DNA of 64,000 bases from Chlorokybus atmophyticus (Eukaryota; Streptophyta; Chlorokybophyceae; Chlorokybales; Chlorokybaceae), in the NCBI GenBank assembly GCA_009103225.1, contig RHPI01001428.1:281316-345315 (forward strand), given 5' to 3'. The notes under the pieces are model-generated. The model had not been told where the DNA came from and did not search any database. It was given only the letters and a program-made list of their open reading frames with translations. Positions 1 to 11,977 of the stretch are shown here, one piece after another. The translations under genes were made by a program, and so were the position numbers. Position 1 is the stretch's first letter. The number at the start of each line of letters is the position of its first letter.

Positions 1-1355
1 AGAAAAGCCGATCCTTGGATTCACCTGGGTCATTGCGTGCATAACTTGCAAGCCGTGCACATGAGAGAGAGGCTCTGCTGTGAGACGCTCTGCTGAGAGA
101 CGCTCAGCTGTGCATGCTGAGTAGTGCAGACTCGCGGGTTGCAGTTGTGCAGCATACATGTCGGGTCTTCTACTCTATGTTGGTATTTTGAACTGCTTGC
201 GCTGCACTGTGCACGAGCTTTGGCAGTGCTGTAGAATGCGACGGCCGCATTTGTGTTGGACAGTGCCTTGGCCCAAGGCTAGACTAATGCGAATAATAAC
301 GCAGCTTAGTGCTTCGGTTGCATACTTCGCTTGATGCGTGAGCAGCAATTTCAGCTAGTGTTGTTGAGGGTTGATGCAAGAATGGTCATGGGAGCACTGC
401 GGGACTTTGTTGGCATTGCTATGTTATACGGGTTATTTTCCCCCCAACCTTTTCCACATGGCTTTCAACCTATGTGTGCTTACAAGTGCTCACACGCCTT
501 GAATGTCAGCTTGACATAGAGCCAAGTGCTCGGCACGCATATGCTGTTTGAGATTTGCGTACACACGTCGGTTTGCTGTTACTGTCGCTGATCATGACAA
601 GACCGGCCGCTAACCACAGCTGCGGTGCAGGTCACCAACCTGACCATGCATGCATGCATGCATGACTAACGGGTCAGGTAGTGACGTAGTTCTAGTAGTA
701 AATAATCGTAGCCGTGGTGGCTGGTGTAAGTTTGCATACAGCTTAGCAATTTGCACTCTCATAATATGAAGTGAGAGGGAGGAAAAGTACTATTCCCTTA
801 CCGTCCTAGCATGATTACACCAACGCGCTAATAGATTTGGACCCTGCCCCACTAATGGTGCTGCTTGCTGTTGCTGACCTGCGGCACTTATGGTCAACAA
901 GATGTAATGCACATGCAAGGCGCATACATCATCTTAAAATCACACAGCGTGAACAAGATGGTAGTTTTGATCCCTATCCACATATGTACATACGCTCTAT
1001 GCTGCTCTACAGTTCAGCGCACACACACGTCCACACGCCCACACCGCCATCAGTCTTGTTGCTGCACCTCACCTGCCTTCATGCTGCATGTTCCCGCCCT
1101 TATGTCTGCAGGTTCATAACATGCCATCAGTTTTTCTTATCTTCTACAAACAATCCGGTTGTGCTTGCAAGTGCCTCTTCCTACCACCCTACCACCAAAA
1201 CAAACAATAAAACACTGAGTGCTTGTTTAGAATATTGCAAGTCTTCAATTAGAACAGCCTACATAGGGTGCATACACCTGTCAATGGCAAAGCAAGCTTG
1301 CTTTGCTATTGGTAAAGCAAACTTATTTAACCAAAATGGCTCACTTGAAGTAAAC
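1..1355. other. Intergenic or unresolved stretch, no gene recognised
   Basis: No reading frame here resembles a known family. A short (CATG)n run lies near 648-663 and the composition is like that of the introns elsewhere. Further exons of the broken minus-strand gene that begins at about 1.36 kb may continue leftwards, but none could be supported. Confidence 0.5.
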
Positions 1356-1365
1356 CTACCTGGGT

Positions 1366-3930
1366 TGTGAGTAGCAAGCGCATGTCAGCTTCGTCATACT
1401 TGAACCCAACAACCACGCCAGTAGTGATGACGCGAATGGGGGTGCATATGCTCTTTTAAACTCTCCACTCCAAGAGTGCTGCCACAAAAAAAGGTACTGC
1501 ACACATAACAATTTGTTGGGATAACGTATGATGGAAATTAACATGCATTCATGTATTGTTCAAATTGTGCGCTTACCAATATGTGCGCCTTTCCCTAAAG
1601 AGTCTTGCGAAAGGAACTCCGTGTTGGGATACAGGTCAGTACCCTGCCTACCACCAACAACAATACGCAAGCGAAGATCAGACATGTAGACTTATAACTT
1701 GGCACGACTCACAATACCTGACGTCGCACGACCCGCCAAATTCTCCTTTGCGGTGGCATCTGAATTTCCTCCTCGAACCTTTCCACTCGCGTCGCAAAAT
1801 GCAGCAAATCGGTAAACAGCCCTTTATTGCGCTTTTCTTCTTTGGACAAGATTAGCGCTAACCCTGGCTCAAGCAATGGACGCACTTCTTTCTTTACATC
1901 AGAAAGGATCGACCTTACATTGTGCAAAACGTTGGCCGCCGACCTCGAACTTCACATTGAAGATGTTGTTGCGGCCGATAACTGTTGCATCGGCAAGTCG
2001 AGCTAATGCACGCCAACTCTCATGAGTGTGCATGTCGGCGTCACCGTCCATGTTATCATGTGTTGGGTTCGCTTGCGCGATACACCCAAGACGCGCTCTG
2101 AACTCCTAGGCTTGAGCACATACACATTGTTGGCGCGAAATAAAAAAAGATCTCTTGTCAAAGCAAGGCCTAGTATCTCCACTGTAACGGGAAGGTATAT
2201 TTAAGTATTACAAATCGACCATAAAACCTTGCACACGAATTCCACATTCATTGTTTCTCAATCCAATAACATCGTAGATGGTCACTTTATAAGTGCCATC
2301 ATCAATAGGTCGCGACTTGCCTAATGGCAGTCGCGTCGGACTGACCAGCTCAGTCGGCGCGGCAGGACGCGACCTGCCTGTCGCGATGCGACCTGTGGGG
2401 CCGGCAGCGGTGCGCTATGCGCGCGTTGACCGGTATGGGCTTAAATTGGCCGGTCCTTGGGTGGTGGGGCCGGTGACCGACCCTAAATCCTTCCCCTGGG
2501 AAGATTCCCCAGCTGATGGGCGCCAGCTGCCGAGGACGTCAACGTTCTTAAGTGGGGGGGAATGTAACGGGAAGGTACATTAAATTACCACAAATCGACC
2601 ATAAAAGCACCAAGTCTATTGTGGTCGAGTGGGCTGTGACATCCACTCCAACGTAGCCTGCAGCGTCCAGAAACTCCTTCAATCGATTCTGCAAAGTGAC
2701 AATGATAACATTGTCGTTGATGTCCACAAATTGCCGTGCCATTCAAGGCTCATGGCCTTTAAACAGTAACGTAACCGTTAATGGGTTGTCTTTGAAGCCA
2801 ACCTGTTGTACACACACACATGGTGTAAGTCGTGGACATGTGTGCGCATGTCCGTGTGCGAGTAACCCGCGTGTGTGTACACGCGGGACACACCATAGGT
2901 GTGTCTCGCGTGTACACATACGTATGCACATATACATACAAATGCATGCGTACATGTTGTACATGCATTCAATCCCGCGCATTCTTATATGTAACTCTAG
3001 CGCCTTTAATTCACCCATACTCACCTTTCCCCGACAGGCTTTCAGCCGTGCCCTCAGTCAACAGTTTGTCTTTTTCGGTATACGCCTAACACCAAATATA
3101 TATTAGCGCGTGGAGAACTTACTGCTTGCAGAAAGTGCAATACAACAAAGTAGTCATACCTCTTGGAGGTCTGCTTTGGGTTATGCCATGCAAGAAAAGA
3201 CCATCTGATCACGCTGGAGCATATCTCTACAATATCGGCATTTATAGCCACATCAACCTTCTAAGGTTTATCTTTGAGGTCCTTCTGTCGCACCCACATC
3301 GCAACTTTTTGCACATCCCTACATAGCACATTGTTGTAAGCAACGCGTGCTCCATGTGAGCGGTATTGCAGTTGGCAAAGAGGCAGGGCGAAGACATCTG
3401 AAACGCAAGGTGACTCTAACTTAAACCGGATATGAGTCATGATGTGTATGTTACAGCAGATGCCGCCCGCTTACCCAATGCTTTGCGGCTTGGTGGCTGC
3501 CCGCATCGGTGACAGTGCACGCGCTTGCCACTGTGAACGCCTGACAAAAACAGCAGCAAACATTGTGTCAAGAAGCAGCTACGCGAGCAGCGCTTTTTGC
3601 TATGTAACATTAGACACTAGACAAAGCCCTCGAAGGTTCCCCTCCACGGTAGGGCCTACCGTGGGTAACGGGATGCATATGATGGCCGAATCATGTTCGT
3701 ACACATCTTTGTTGTCGGGTCGGGGGAAGTCGAGGGTCACACTGTCTCGGGATGCTGCAGGGAAACTTTCTTGAAGTCCTGCTTGCTCGCCTTGCTGCTG
3801 CAACATGCTATAACATGTGACAAAAGTAAAAGATAACCCAGCTTGTATGGCGAGGCATGCTTGGTGGAGCTGCTCCACTGTTGCTGAGTCACACGGACAT
3901 TTGGAGGCGGTGTCCTCCTTAGTGTACATG
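1366..3930 (-). pseudogene. Broken multi-exon gene, product not recognised
   Basis: A series of exon-like open stretches on the minus strand reads in one direction with plausible splice sites. Examples are 3091-3030 (AYTEKDKLLTEGTAES..., ending AAAG/GTGAGT), 3262-3162 (KVDVAINADIVEIC..., ending AG/GTATGA), 1690-1570 (SDLRLRIVVGGRQGTDL..., ending ATTG/GTAAGC) and 1500-1366 (ending CAG/GTAGGT). The frame is damaged in several places: an in-frame TGA near 2745 between HEP and MARQFVD, a frameshift near 3735 after PETV, frame changes near 2055 and 1935, and an in-frame TAA near 1457. Many pieces look beta-strand rich (for example LTVTLLFKG, GTYKVTIYDV), but I cannot name the family. The damage suggests a decaying gene. 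A real gene with splice sites I have misread is the alternative. Confidence 0.45.
2183..2606 (+). repeat. 44-bp imperfect direct-repeat pair, possible small retroelement
   Basis: Two 44-bp copies lie at 2183-2226 and 2563-2606. Both begin TGTAACGGGAAGGTA and end ACAAATCGACCATAAAA, with a few mismatches between them. The DNA between is about 336 bp and partly GC-rich. A polypurine run (AAGTGGGGGGGAA) sits directly before the right copy, as before the 3' LTR of a retrotransposon. That would fit a terminal-repeat retrotransposon in miniature. However, exon-like minus-strand sequence also lies between the copies (about 2227-2305), so a local duplication inside the broken gene is equally possible. 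Confidence 0.4.
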
Positions 3931-3950
3931 CTGTGCTGTAGGACACACAA

Positions 3951-4706
3951 TCAACAAGCCACTACGATAGGTAGTGCTGTTTACACAATTCTTTGCATGA
4001 GCGGAAAATGTGTTACACTGTTAAGTGAGGTGAATGAGCAAGCAACACGTGGATACTATGCCCTGACTGATGCCAACAAGCACACTACAACCAGGCACAC
4101 CAGGCTCACAGCGATGACAAGCATGATGCACACATGAGCATGCACAGGCTCTCACACAGTGAGGGGGTTCTTGGTAACCGGGATGGCGTGTTCGTAGTTC
4201 AGGTCGTTTCACAAGCTCTTAGCTTCTCACTCACAGTGTCACCAGCTGATCCGGTAAACACTGTGACTACTCATACAAGTCAAATCATGACTGTTCAGAA
4301 CATAAGCTAACGGTCATATCGAGGCTATTTCCACAGCGATTGTCAATCGATATAGAACACAACTTATAACTGAACTCACAACTGAACAGCTACGCGCGGT
4401 GCCTATGTAGGCTATGGTCGTGGGCTACCCTGAAGTCATGACCTAGCTACTGGTCCGGGACGCGCGCGCGTTAGTATGTTGGTAGGCCGGGCGACGGTTT
4501 CGATGTAGGCATGCCCGACGAAGGCTGGTATGTGTGGGCATTAGGCATGACATTGTCATATAAGCTTCCATAACCTTGGTAGCCCTTGCATAGAGTTTGT
4601 ATCTTTTATCGTGCTTGCAGAGTTTTGAATCGTTGTAAACATAATATGTGTTTAGACACGTTATTGTGTTTACATACACAGATTCGTGTGTTTGTAAACA
4701 TCATCA
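3951..4706. other. Intergenic, nothing recognised
   Basis: No coding frame, RNA gene or clear repeat could be supported between the broken gene and the 625-bp tandem duplication. Confidence 0.5.
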
Positions 4707-5961
4707 TGTGTGATGGCTTATAGTACACATCACATGTGGCACCAACGCGCATTGCCTGCCCACAATAATGCAACACTCTTCATTACAAACTTGCGGATGT
4801 TACTAAGCAATTTGCGTTGGCATTGATCTAGCTACGTGTTAGGCCAACATGGCTATAATGTCATAAATAAACGAGAATTACATACAACACATTAGTAAAA
4901 CACGAGCGGCAGCTGCCTTTGCAAATGAGCCATTCGCTTCATTGCTTGCTCAGGTAGCGTTACAATTTACATACCGGTATGGAACGTTGTCTTTGTTTTT
5001 ATTATTTCTGGATGTTAATATTTACCATTGGCATGCCACAACCAATAACATCGCCATTGGTCTCTGCTTGAATATTCCTTTATAAGCAGAATAAGAACTT
5101 TGAGCTCAGACATTTCACATGACATCTTTCAGCACAGCTTTAATGCTTGTCGAACCCTACTCGATGCACATTATTACCATGTGATAATGCTGAAAGGTAG
5201 CATCTGTGATATGAGATGCATGAAATCATGGTGTGACTTTGGCAATATAGGTGCCGTGCTATGACCAGAAATCAACACTATACATCTATATACCAATGCG
5301 CAAGCAGATATTCTTGCTATCATAATGCGCTTGTGTGATGGCTTATAGTACACATCACATGTGGCACCAACGCGCATTGCCTGCCCACAATAATGCAACA
5401 CTCTTCATTACAAACTTGCGGATGTTACTAAGCAATTTGCGTTGGCATTGATCTAGCTACGTGTTAGGCCAACATGGCTATAATGTCATAAATAAACGAG
5501 AATTACATACAACACATTAGTAAAACACGAGCGGCAGCTGCCTTTGCAAATGAGCCATTCGCTTCATTGCTTGCTCAGGTAGCGTTACAATTTACATACC
5601 GGTATGGAACGTTGTCTTTGTTTTTATTATTTCTGGATGTTAATATTTACCATTGGCATGCCACAACCAATAACATCGCCATTGGTCTCTGCTTGAATAT
5701 TCCTTTATAAGCAGAATAAGAACTTTGAGCTCAGACATTTCACATGACATCTTTCAGCACAGCTTTAATGCTTGTCGAACCCTACTCGATGCACATTATT
5801 ACCATGTGATAATGCTGAAAGGTAGCATCTGTGATATGAGATGCATGAAATCATGGTGTGACTTTGGCAATATAGGTGCCGTGCTATGACCAGAAATCAA
5901 CACTATACATCTATATACCAATGCGCAAGCAGATATTCTTGCTATCATAATGCGCTTGTGT
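4707..5961. repeat. 625-bp tandem duplication ending at an N
   Basis: Positions of about 4711-5335 recur at about 5336-5960 with a constant offset of 625 bp and no difference I could see. Both copies start with the same TGATGGCTTATAGTACACAT stretch and end in GCGCTTGTGT. The second copy stops directly at the single N at 5962. The unit is AT-rich and has no convincing coding frame. An identical tandem copy that ends at a gap base is what an unmerged contig overlap looks like, so this may be an assembly artefact and not real DNA. Confidence 0.8.
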
Positions 5962-5962
5962 N
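5962..5962. other. Single N: assembly gap or join
   Basis: The only ambiguous base in this region. It lies between the 625-bp tandem duplication and the truncated EF-hand copy. Confidence 0.95.
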
Positions 5963-5976
5963 ACGTTGCTTGCAAT

Positions 5977-6880
5977 AGCATTTTGGTAAGAAAAGAGGAG
6001 CGAACGCAATGTACTGTTACTGAATGCTGCAACTGCGCAACCTTGTTGTAACCCTACAACATCCTCTGCTGAAGAAAAGATTATGTGCGCCACGCTTTGC
6101 AAGAAGCGGGCAACCTCGCAACTGGGAGGTGATCATCAGAAGTGCAAACCTGTGCCAAACAGCCTCGCTGCCGTCGTGAAGGCATAGAGGTATTTGTCTG
6201 GGATGTTCCCCAAGTAAGCCGGCACGCCAGGAACTCGGCCGGCTGCGCGCTTTACGCCCATCGCAAGTATGGGCAGCAGTAGGAATGATGTGACTATCTT
6301 CTGCACCACTCGCACAGTCAAATCACCAGCGAATGTTAGCATGAAGCTACCGAATTCTTCACGCGTCAACTGCCCGTTCCTTTCTTTGTCTTGAGCCTTT
6401 AATCAGAGAGAAGCTTGTCAACGTAATGAAAGAACGAGTAAAGCTGTGCATTGCAAACACAGACAATGACACACAGGCTTTGCACACAGGCTTCACCAGA
6501 CAGCTCCTTACTCGCAAGGCTCGGAACACTTCTTCTCGGGTGGGCGGAACTGCCGGCTTAGGTAAACGTTTATTGAGTTCGCTGCAAGCACCAGCAGTTG
6601 GGGACGAGTGCACAGGAACAGCTATTGTGTAGAAACTCAGCAGCATTGCCTGCATGCCCACCTGTACACGTACAACACCGCATTGTACAGCTCGCTGGAG
6701 TCAATCGTGCCATCGCCCTGCTGGTCCGCATACTTGAAGTACCCTTGCTGGCAGAGCCTCATGAAGGCATCGTAGCGGACTTTGCCTGCAGCGCAAGTAA
6801 AGCAACGCCTGTTCTATCAACGCTCTGTAAGCAGAGACCATGAATAGACCAAACAACAACGTACAACCAACACAGTGACC
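5977..6880 (-). pseudogene. Truncated duplicate of the EF-hand gene at 12.1-13.3 kb
   Basis: This 904-bp block matches 11978-12881 at a constant offset of 6001 bp. Every translated frame I compared is identical, introns included. It carries exons 2-4 of the EF-hand gene (6785-6662, 6581-6512, 6396-6136) but not exon 1. The sequence beyond 6880 is unrelated, so the ATG and the MGGGGS start are missing. Because introns were kept, this was a DNA-level copy and not a retrocopy. Its left edge lies 14 bp from the N at 5962, so a collapse or misjoin in the assembly must also be considered. As written it should not make the full protein. Confidence 0.75.
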
Positions 6881-8269
6881 CCTTCACGACAGTCTCAGCC
6901 CATTGAAAAAGACATTGTTGCTTGGTGACATCAAGCAACGATTCCTTCGTTCAATCATAGCATGAAAGATAATTAAGTGGACTCTTACTTTCCACTTTAC
7001 TATACTTTTGGCTATTATGGATGCATTTTTCGCAGATCGAAACGTGCTGAATAAATGATGAGTAACTCAAATCGAAAGCAGTGACCGCGATGTCCAGTTA
7101 ACTAGATTGGTAGAGTAAACCGATGTTTATACCAAAGGTGAAACAATTGTTGCAGATAATTCCGCATAGCGTAGCATAGCATAGCATAGCATAGCATAGC
7201 ATAGCATAGCATAGCTGATGAGCGGGATTCTGTGTGGAAAATTAACTACATGCGAATATCAATTGAATTACCATGATTGAGACGATACCTTTCATACGAA
7301 GTGCCCATTGTTCAAATACAGCGACAGACCATTAAGATGTGGCATGTGCCTTGCAGCGAATAAAGGTGATGACCTTTATGGAGCTAGAAGCAACGGCAAT
7401 GGTAGTAGTACTGGGTTGAGGGCCCGTGGCGCAACCACCCGGACCACGGAGGTGGACACGGCACAATGTGAACAATGCATGTGTTGTGCATGTTACAGGC
7501 ATCACTTCGATACACATAGTGGGACAGCGGCGATATGTGTACAAAAAATGCAAGTGATGCACGCTACATGCACGACACATGCATAGGGTATGAGTCATAT
7601 TGCACATGTGCAGTCTGTGCACACACGCGAACAACAACAATAACACTCAAGCTAGCGAACAAGCAAGGCATCACACTTACATTACACCCGGGGCCATCAC
7701 ACTGGTGAAGCAGGCAGCAGCAGCAGCAGCAGCAAACACCAGCCAACCAGCAAGAGTGCACAAGTGTGCATGGTGCATACACGGGAGACCAGCAATGAGC
7801 CACAAATAAGATCACAAGGGAGTGCTAGTGCTAGTGCTAGTGCTATGCAATGTGGTCGGTCCATGAGTCTTGTCTGCGCGAGATATGGAATGCGAGAATG
7901 CGTGCAAGCAAGGTGTGTAAGATCTAAGACACTATCCGAAACATGTCTGCTTGTGTGCTGAGATTCTTGTCGTTAGAGAGCAGTTCGGCCACAGCAAGTG
8001 GCCGTGGTGTAGGTATACAGAAGTTCATTGGTGTAATGGCTGGCAACATGGTGCATTGCAAAGTCACTCGATGTTGCCTGTATTGAACACACAAACTGCA
8101 GCCCATGCTTATGCAGCTGGCTTGTGCAGCACAGTTGTGAAGCATTCACGCATGCACTATGCTAGCAGGCACTTGTCAAGTAGGATGGGACATAGAAGTG
8201 CAATCAGCACATGCGTCATCTCCTGACACCAACACTGTGCACCCCATTGAACAACAGTGCTGCAACAGT
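6881..8269. other. Intergenic with simple repeats
   Basis: No gene was recognised. It contains a pentanucleotide array, a CAG run at about 7711-7736 and a GTGCTA run at about 7821-7846. The last part leads to the 3' end of TAF8 on the minus strand. Confidence 0.5.
7164..7215. repeat. (CATAG)n pentanucleotide microsatellite
   Basis: About ten head-to-tail copies of the pentamer CATAG, broken only by one variant unit at the left end. Not within a gene. Confidence 0.95.
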
Positions 8270-10297
8270 TCACAGCTCTGTCCGCTCAACAGCTGAGGGC
8301 TGTCCATTGAGTTCCTCCTCGCTTTGAGCGAATATCTCTTCTACCCGTCGACGCTTTCGCTCAGCATCCATCTCGGCTTGCGTAAGGCCTCTTCTAGAGG
8401 ATGGCACGATGCGACCGGGCGCTCGCAAGTGTGGCACGCCATTGCTCGCATCCAACTTGGACCCTTTCGTCACTAACGTGATGGCTTTTGCTTGGCGTGC
8501 CCAGTTTAAGGAAAACCCAACGGTAGGCCTATCTCCCGGCGGCGGCAACAGCGCCGCTTCCATCATACTAGGCTTCGGTGGCCTATCCTTTTCAGGCGTC
8601 TTGCCAGACTTCACAATGCTTTCAAACACGCGCTTGGCAGACAGCTGTCGGTCTACCCCTCGCGAGGCTGAAGGCTGCGCTGCGCTCCCAAAACCCAACT
8701 CTTCCTGGCCTTCAGCGGGTCTCGGCTCTGAGCCAGAGACGGTGACTGTAGCAGAAGGATCAACCTGTGCAGCGCCGGGTGTAGCCTCATTCGATGTGTT
8801 GGGACCTATTCGGTCGTGCAATCGCACAAGTGCATCTTCAACCTGTAACGCATCTGCCTCAACACAAAAGGATGCGCTATTCTCTGCTTTGCTCAATTTA
8901 CACACCAAGATGCAGAATCTTACTTGGCGCTTCTCCTGTACACGCGCAACTCGTTCCTTTTGCGGATCCCTATCGCGCTTATGGTAGACGGGCGTGGACT
9001 TATATGTGTGTGGGTCGGGGAAAGCGGGCAAAAACTTGGGTATGTGAGATGGGGGCTCTTCGTTTGTCTCTGCAAAGGTCGGAAGCTCTCGTGGTTTCCT
9101 GAGGGCAGGAAACTTCGGCAACGCACGCGCAAATGGTATTTCGTCCGCGTGTTGTACATACAGCATGAGGTCTTCAACTGTTGTGCCCAAACCTGCAATG
9201 AATGAAGGCGACTTGTACAATGGACACTGAAATACAGCAAATAGCAAACTGCCAAACATGCGTTGTATCACCATGCGTCATGTAACTAACGTCAGTAAAC
9301 AGTAGTTGCATTTTACCATTCACGGCAGCAATCATGTTCAGCTGGCAACCACCTACCTTCAAGTGCGAGGAGTATGTCAAACAAGTTGCTCTCTGTGCGT
9401 CCAGCATGCTCAGCATAAGCATGTGCACTGTGCCCCACCTCAGATAGATATTTTAACAAAATGTCTGCAAGTGTCTCCGATGCAGAGCGCTGGATTGCCT
9501 CAAAGCCGAGAGCCTGTCATGTGCAAATACGCTTCAGTGACCTCAGGTTGTGCGGTCCCTTCTCTGCAATGTGCTTCCTGCACTGGGCAATGTGCAACAC
9601 TTGCCATCTTGGGCAACACACACTGTGGACACCCTGTTTCTGCATGTGTATACATGCGTGCTTGGTTACACCGCAACTATCATAGTAGCTGCTGCTTTGG
9701 GTCGCGCAATAGTGCTAATTAATGCGCAAGGTGCAATGGCAGTGGATATGTGTTGTCTCAATGAACCTGACTAACTAGCATTGATTAAGCATCATGCATG
9801 GCGGTGTGTGAACCATGCTGTTGCGCTGTTTCTGTACCAACAGAGTCCGGGCGGCCAGTCATCTTGTCACAACTCACAGCTAAGCTCCATGAGCCATACA
9901 AGATTCGTGTTGCTGCGTTGAATGCTAAAAGTACAAGGTATTGTTGTATTGCGAGCAAGCTGACCAGCATTGAGCCGTTTAGCTGAGACCGACGCAGAAG
10001 CCCCAGATGTTGATTGTGTAAATAAATGTAATAAAAATGTAATAAAAATTTGACAAGCGACACAGTGACTGCACCCTCAACATGTGCGTGCATGCGTTTG
10101 GTTAAGCTGTCCGCTGATATAAATTAACAGGCGTGCAAACGAGAGCGCTGAATGTAACACAAGGATGCTTGTGGATGGCATAATTACCAGCACGACCACG
10201 CCAAGATAAAGTGAGACACCACTGACACCAGCAACGCTCCAACCTGAGCTGTTTGCGACACGACAATCTTGGCAATAGCGCGCGCAAAGTTTTCCAT
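8270..10297 (-). CDS. TAF8: TBP-associated factor 8 (TFIID subunit TAF8)
   Basis: TAF8 is a TFIID subunit that pairs with TAF10 through a histone fold and helps assemble the complex in the nucleus. Four exons, all in frame: 10297-10244, 9513-9357, 9192-8924 and 8842-8270, giving 350 residues. The N-terminal histone fold (about residues 1-75) includes AIAKIVVSQTAQ, SETLADILLKYL and AEHAGRTESNLFDILLALE, matching the TAF8 pattern. The signature of the TAF8 C-terminal domain, IPKFLPAFPDPHTY, lies at about residues 121-134 and is followed by a basic helix. The rest is low-complexity and ends in a basic stretch (ERKRRR) that may be a nuclear signal. The 730-bp first intron separates the start helix from the rest of the histone fold. 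The gene is divergent from the degenerate EF-hand gene at 10785. The stop codon is TGA. Confidence 0.9.
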
Positions 10298-10784
10298 TCC
10301 AGCCAGCGGAGGGAGGCGGGAGGGGAGGCCGCCCGCACCCCGCCTCAGCTGCCGCCGTGGGACGCACCATAAACGCCAGCCCAGCGAGCCAGACCACCGC
10401 GCAGCAGGCCGCCCTGACCAGGCTAGGCCTCACGCAATGCCTGAACGCACCTCTACATAGCCGGCAACAATCAAATCCCTCAGAACGCAAACAACTGTCC
10501 CTTCGATGACCACACCACCGCCGCCGCCGCCGCCGCCGTCGCCGCCGCCGCCACCACCACCGTCGACATGCACAGCTTCAGGCAAATACAGCAAACCCTA
10601 ATTCTGTTTTTTGTTTTTTGTTTTTCTTTTTTGACGAACGTTAGCGCAGCAGCAAGGCTGCCAATGCGGCTGAACGTTAATTCGATGTGCTATATATAGG
10701 CAGGCAGGCAAGCTTTGGCGCAAGTTGCCACGCGTCGCCACGCCACGCGAGGCGGCGGCGGCGGCCGCTGCCGCCGCAGCAGCC
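10298..10784. promoter_or_regulatory. Shared divergent promoter region of TAF8 and the EF-hand-like gene
   Basis: The 490 bp between two divergent start codons hold a CCG/ACC trinucleotide tract (about 10508-10565), a telo-box AAACCCTAA at 10593-10601, a T-rich tract (10604-10633) and a TATA-like TATATATAGG at about 10691. The TATA-like site is 30-35 bp before the upstream in-frame ATG at 10725 and about 90 bp before the ATG at 10785. Confidence 0.5.
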
Positions 10785-11748
10785 ATGCCGACAGCAGCGA
10801 GGCGGAGGCCTCCCCGCCTTACCAGAGAGCAGAGAATGCAGCTCACGCAGGCAGAATTAAGACATCACACCCACGCACGAGCACGCCCACCCACCCACCC
10901 ACCCACAGCGCTAGCAGTATCGTGGCACAGCTTCCACAAACCAACGTCGTGACCTCACTGACTCAAGCTCACTATCTCACACAGGTGTTTCGTCTGTTCG
11001 CCAATCCCCTCACCTTAGACCCCACAGCCATCTCCCCTCGCGCGGCTGTTCGCGCAGCGCGGATGCTCGGGACCGATGCAGCGGCCGCGTTCACTGGCAA
11101 GGAGGCAGTCACCTTCCCGGAGTTCGTCGAGGGCGTTGTGGGGGATGAAGAGACCAATATGGCCAGGGACGCCAATGTGCAGGTATAATATCTTGATGAA
11201 CTGTGTGCAGTGTGCGTGAGAAGCAGCAATGAACTGTGTGTCAGAGGCCGGTTTGCCCGTCAATTTGCGCTTGTGCATGCGTGCGTGTGCGCGTGCGCGT
11301 GCGCGTGCGTGTGTTGTATTCCCGTGTACACATGAGGATACATACGTGGCTTCACAGCCGCACGGTTATGTACACATGTGTACTTGTGTGCACTGCACAC
11401 AACGCCCAAATGCCTGTCCGTGCTGGCGTCGTGCATGTCTTGTAACGTGTTGCATTGGCTGCCCGATGCGCATGGCGACGTTTATATAACCAACAGCACA
11501 CGGCTTTGGTGCAGCTGGAGCAGTTTTTGGAAGATGTGGACATCAAGCGTTCGGGCATCGTTACGGCGGAAGCAATCTATCAGTTCATGCAGGAGTGCGG
11601 GGACATCTTCCCAATGGCGACTGCAGTAGAGCTTGTTGAGTGCGCGGACACGCTTTTCCTCGAAGGGGACTGCATCTCACGTGAGGACCTAAAGCAGTTC
11701 ATGCGGGTGCAGATGGGACTTGCAAGCAAACAGAGCGCGCGGCCATGA
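10785..11748 (+). CDS. Calmodulin-like protein with degenerate EF-hands
   Basis: Three exons: 10785-10850, 10985-11182 and 11515-11748, giving 165 residues, the usual length for calmodulin or centrin relatives. Joining exons 1 and 2 gives LTREQRMQLTQVFRLFA, the classic lead-in to a first EF-hand. This join needs a GC donor (CAG/GCAGAA) because no GT is available at the right place. The calcium loops have lost ligands: the first reads ANPLTLDPTAIS, the exon-3 loop DIKRSGIVTAEA lacks the final Glu, and the last loop (LEGDCISRED) is also altered. It probably binds calcium weakly or not at all. An in-frame upstream ATG at 10725 would add 20 residues, mostly Ala. The family is known for protein-protein contacts; the specific role is unknown. 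It lies tail to tail with a true EF-hand gene at 12.1 kb. Confidence 0.7.
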
Positions 11749-11977
11749 AGTAGGCTGGAACACGCTCGGCCACATGTGATTGCACTGTTTGTTTGTAACT
11801 ATTGTGCACGCAGTGTTGCTCACATTGTACAGTTGTAACGAACTTCAATCACCAAGTCAAGCAGTTGTAGACTATGGTTTCAACAACCCGAGTTGCTGCG
11901 TTGGGGCAAATGCTCATGTCGATGCTTACTTTAACATTGTCTCACAAACTCATATACCAAAGTCTAGTTCTTACGAC

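Noticed and set aside
7164-7215. Regular short repeats as a possible CRISPR-like array
   Set aside because: It is a plain pentanucleotide microsatellite without spacers, in a eukaryotic genome.
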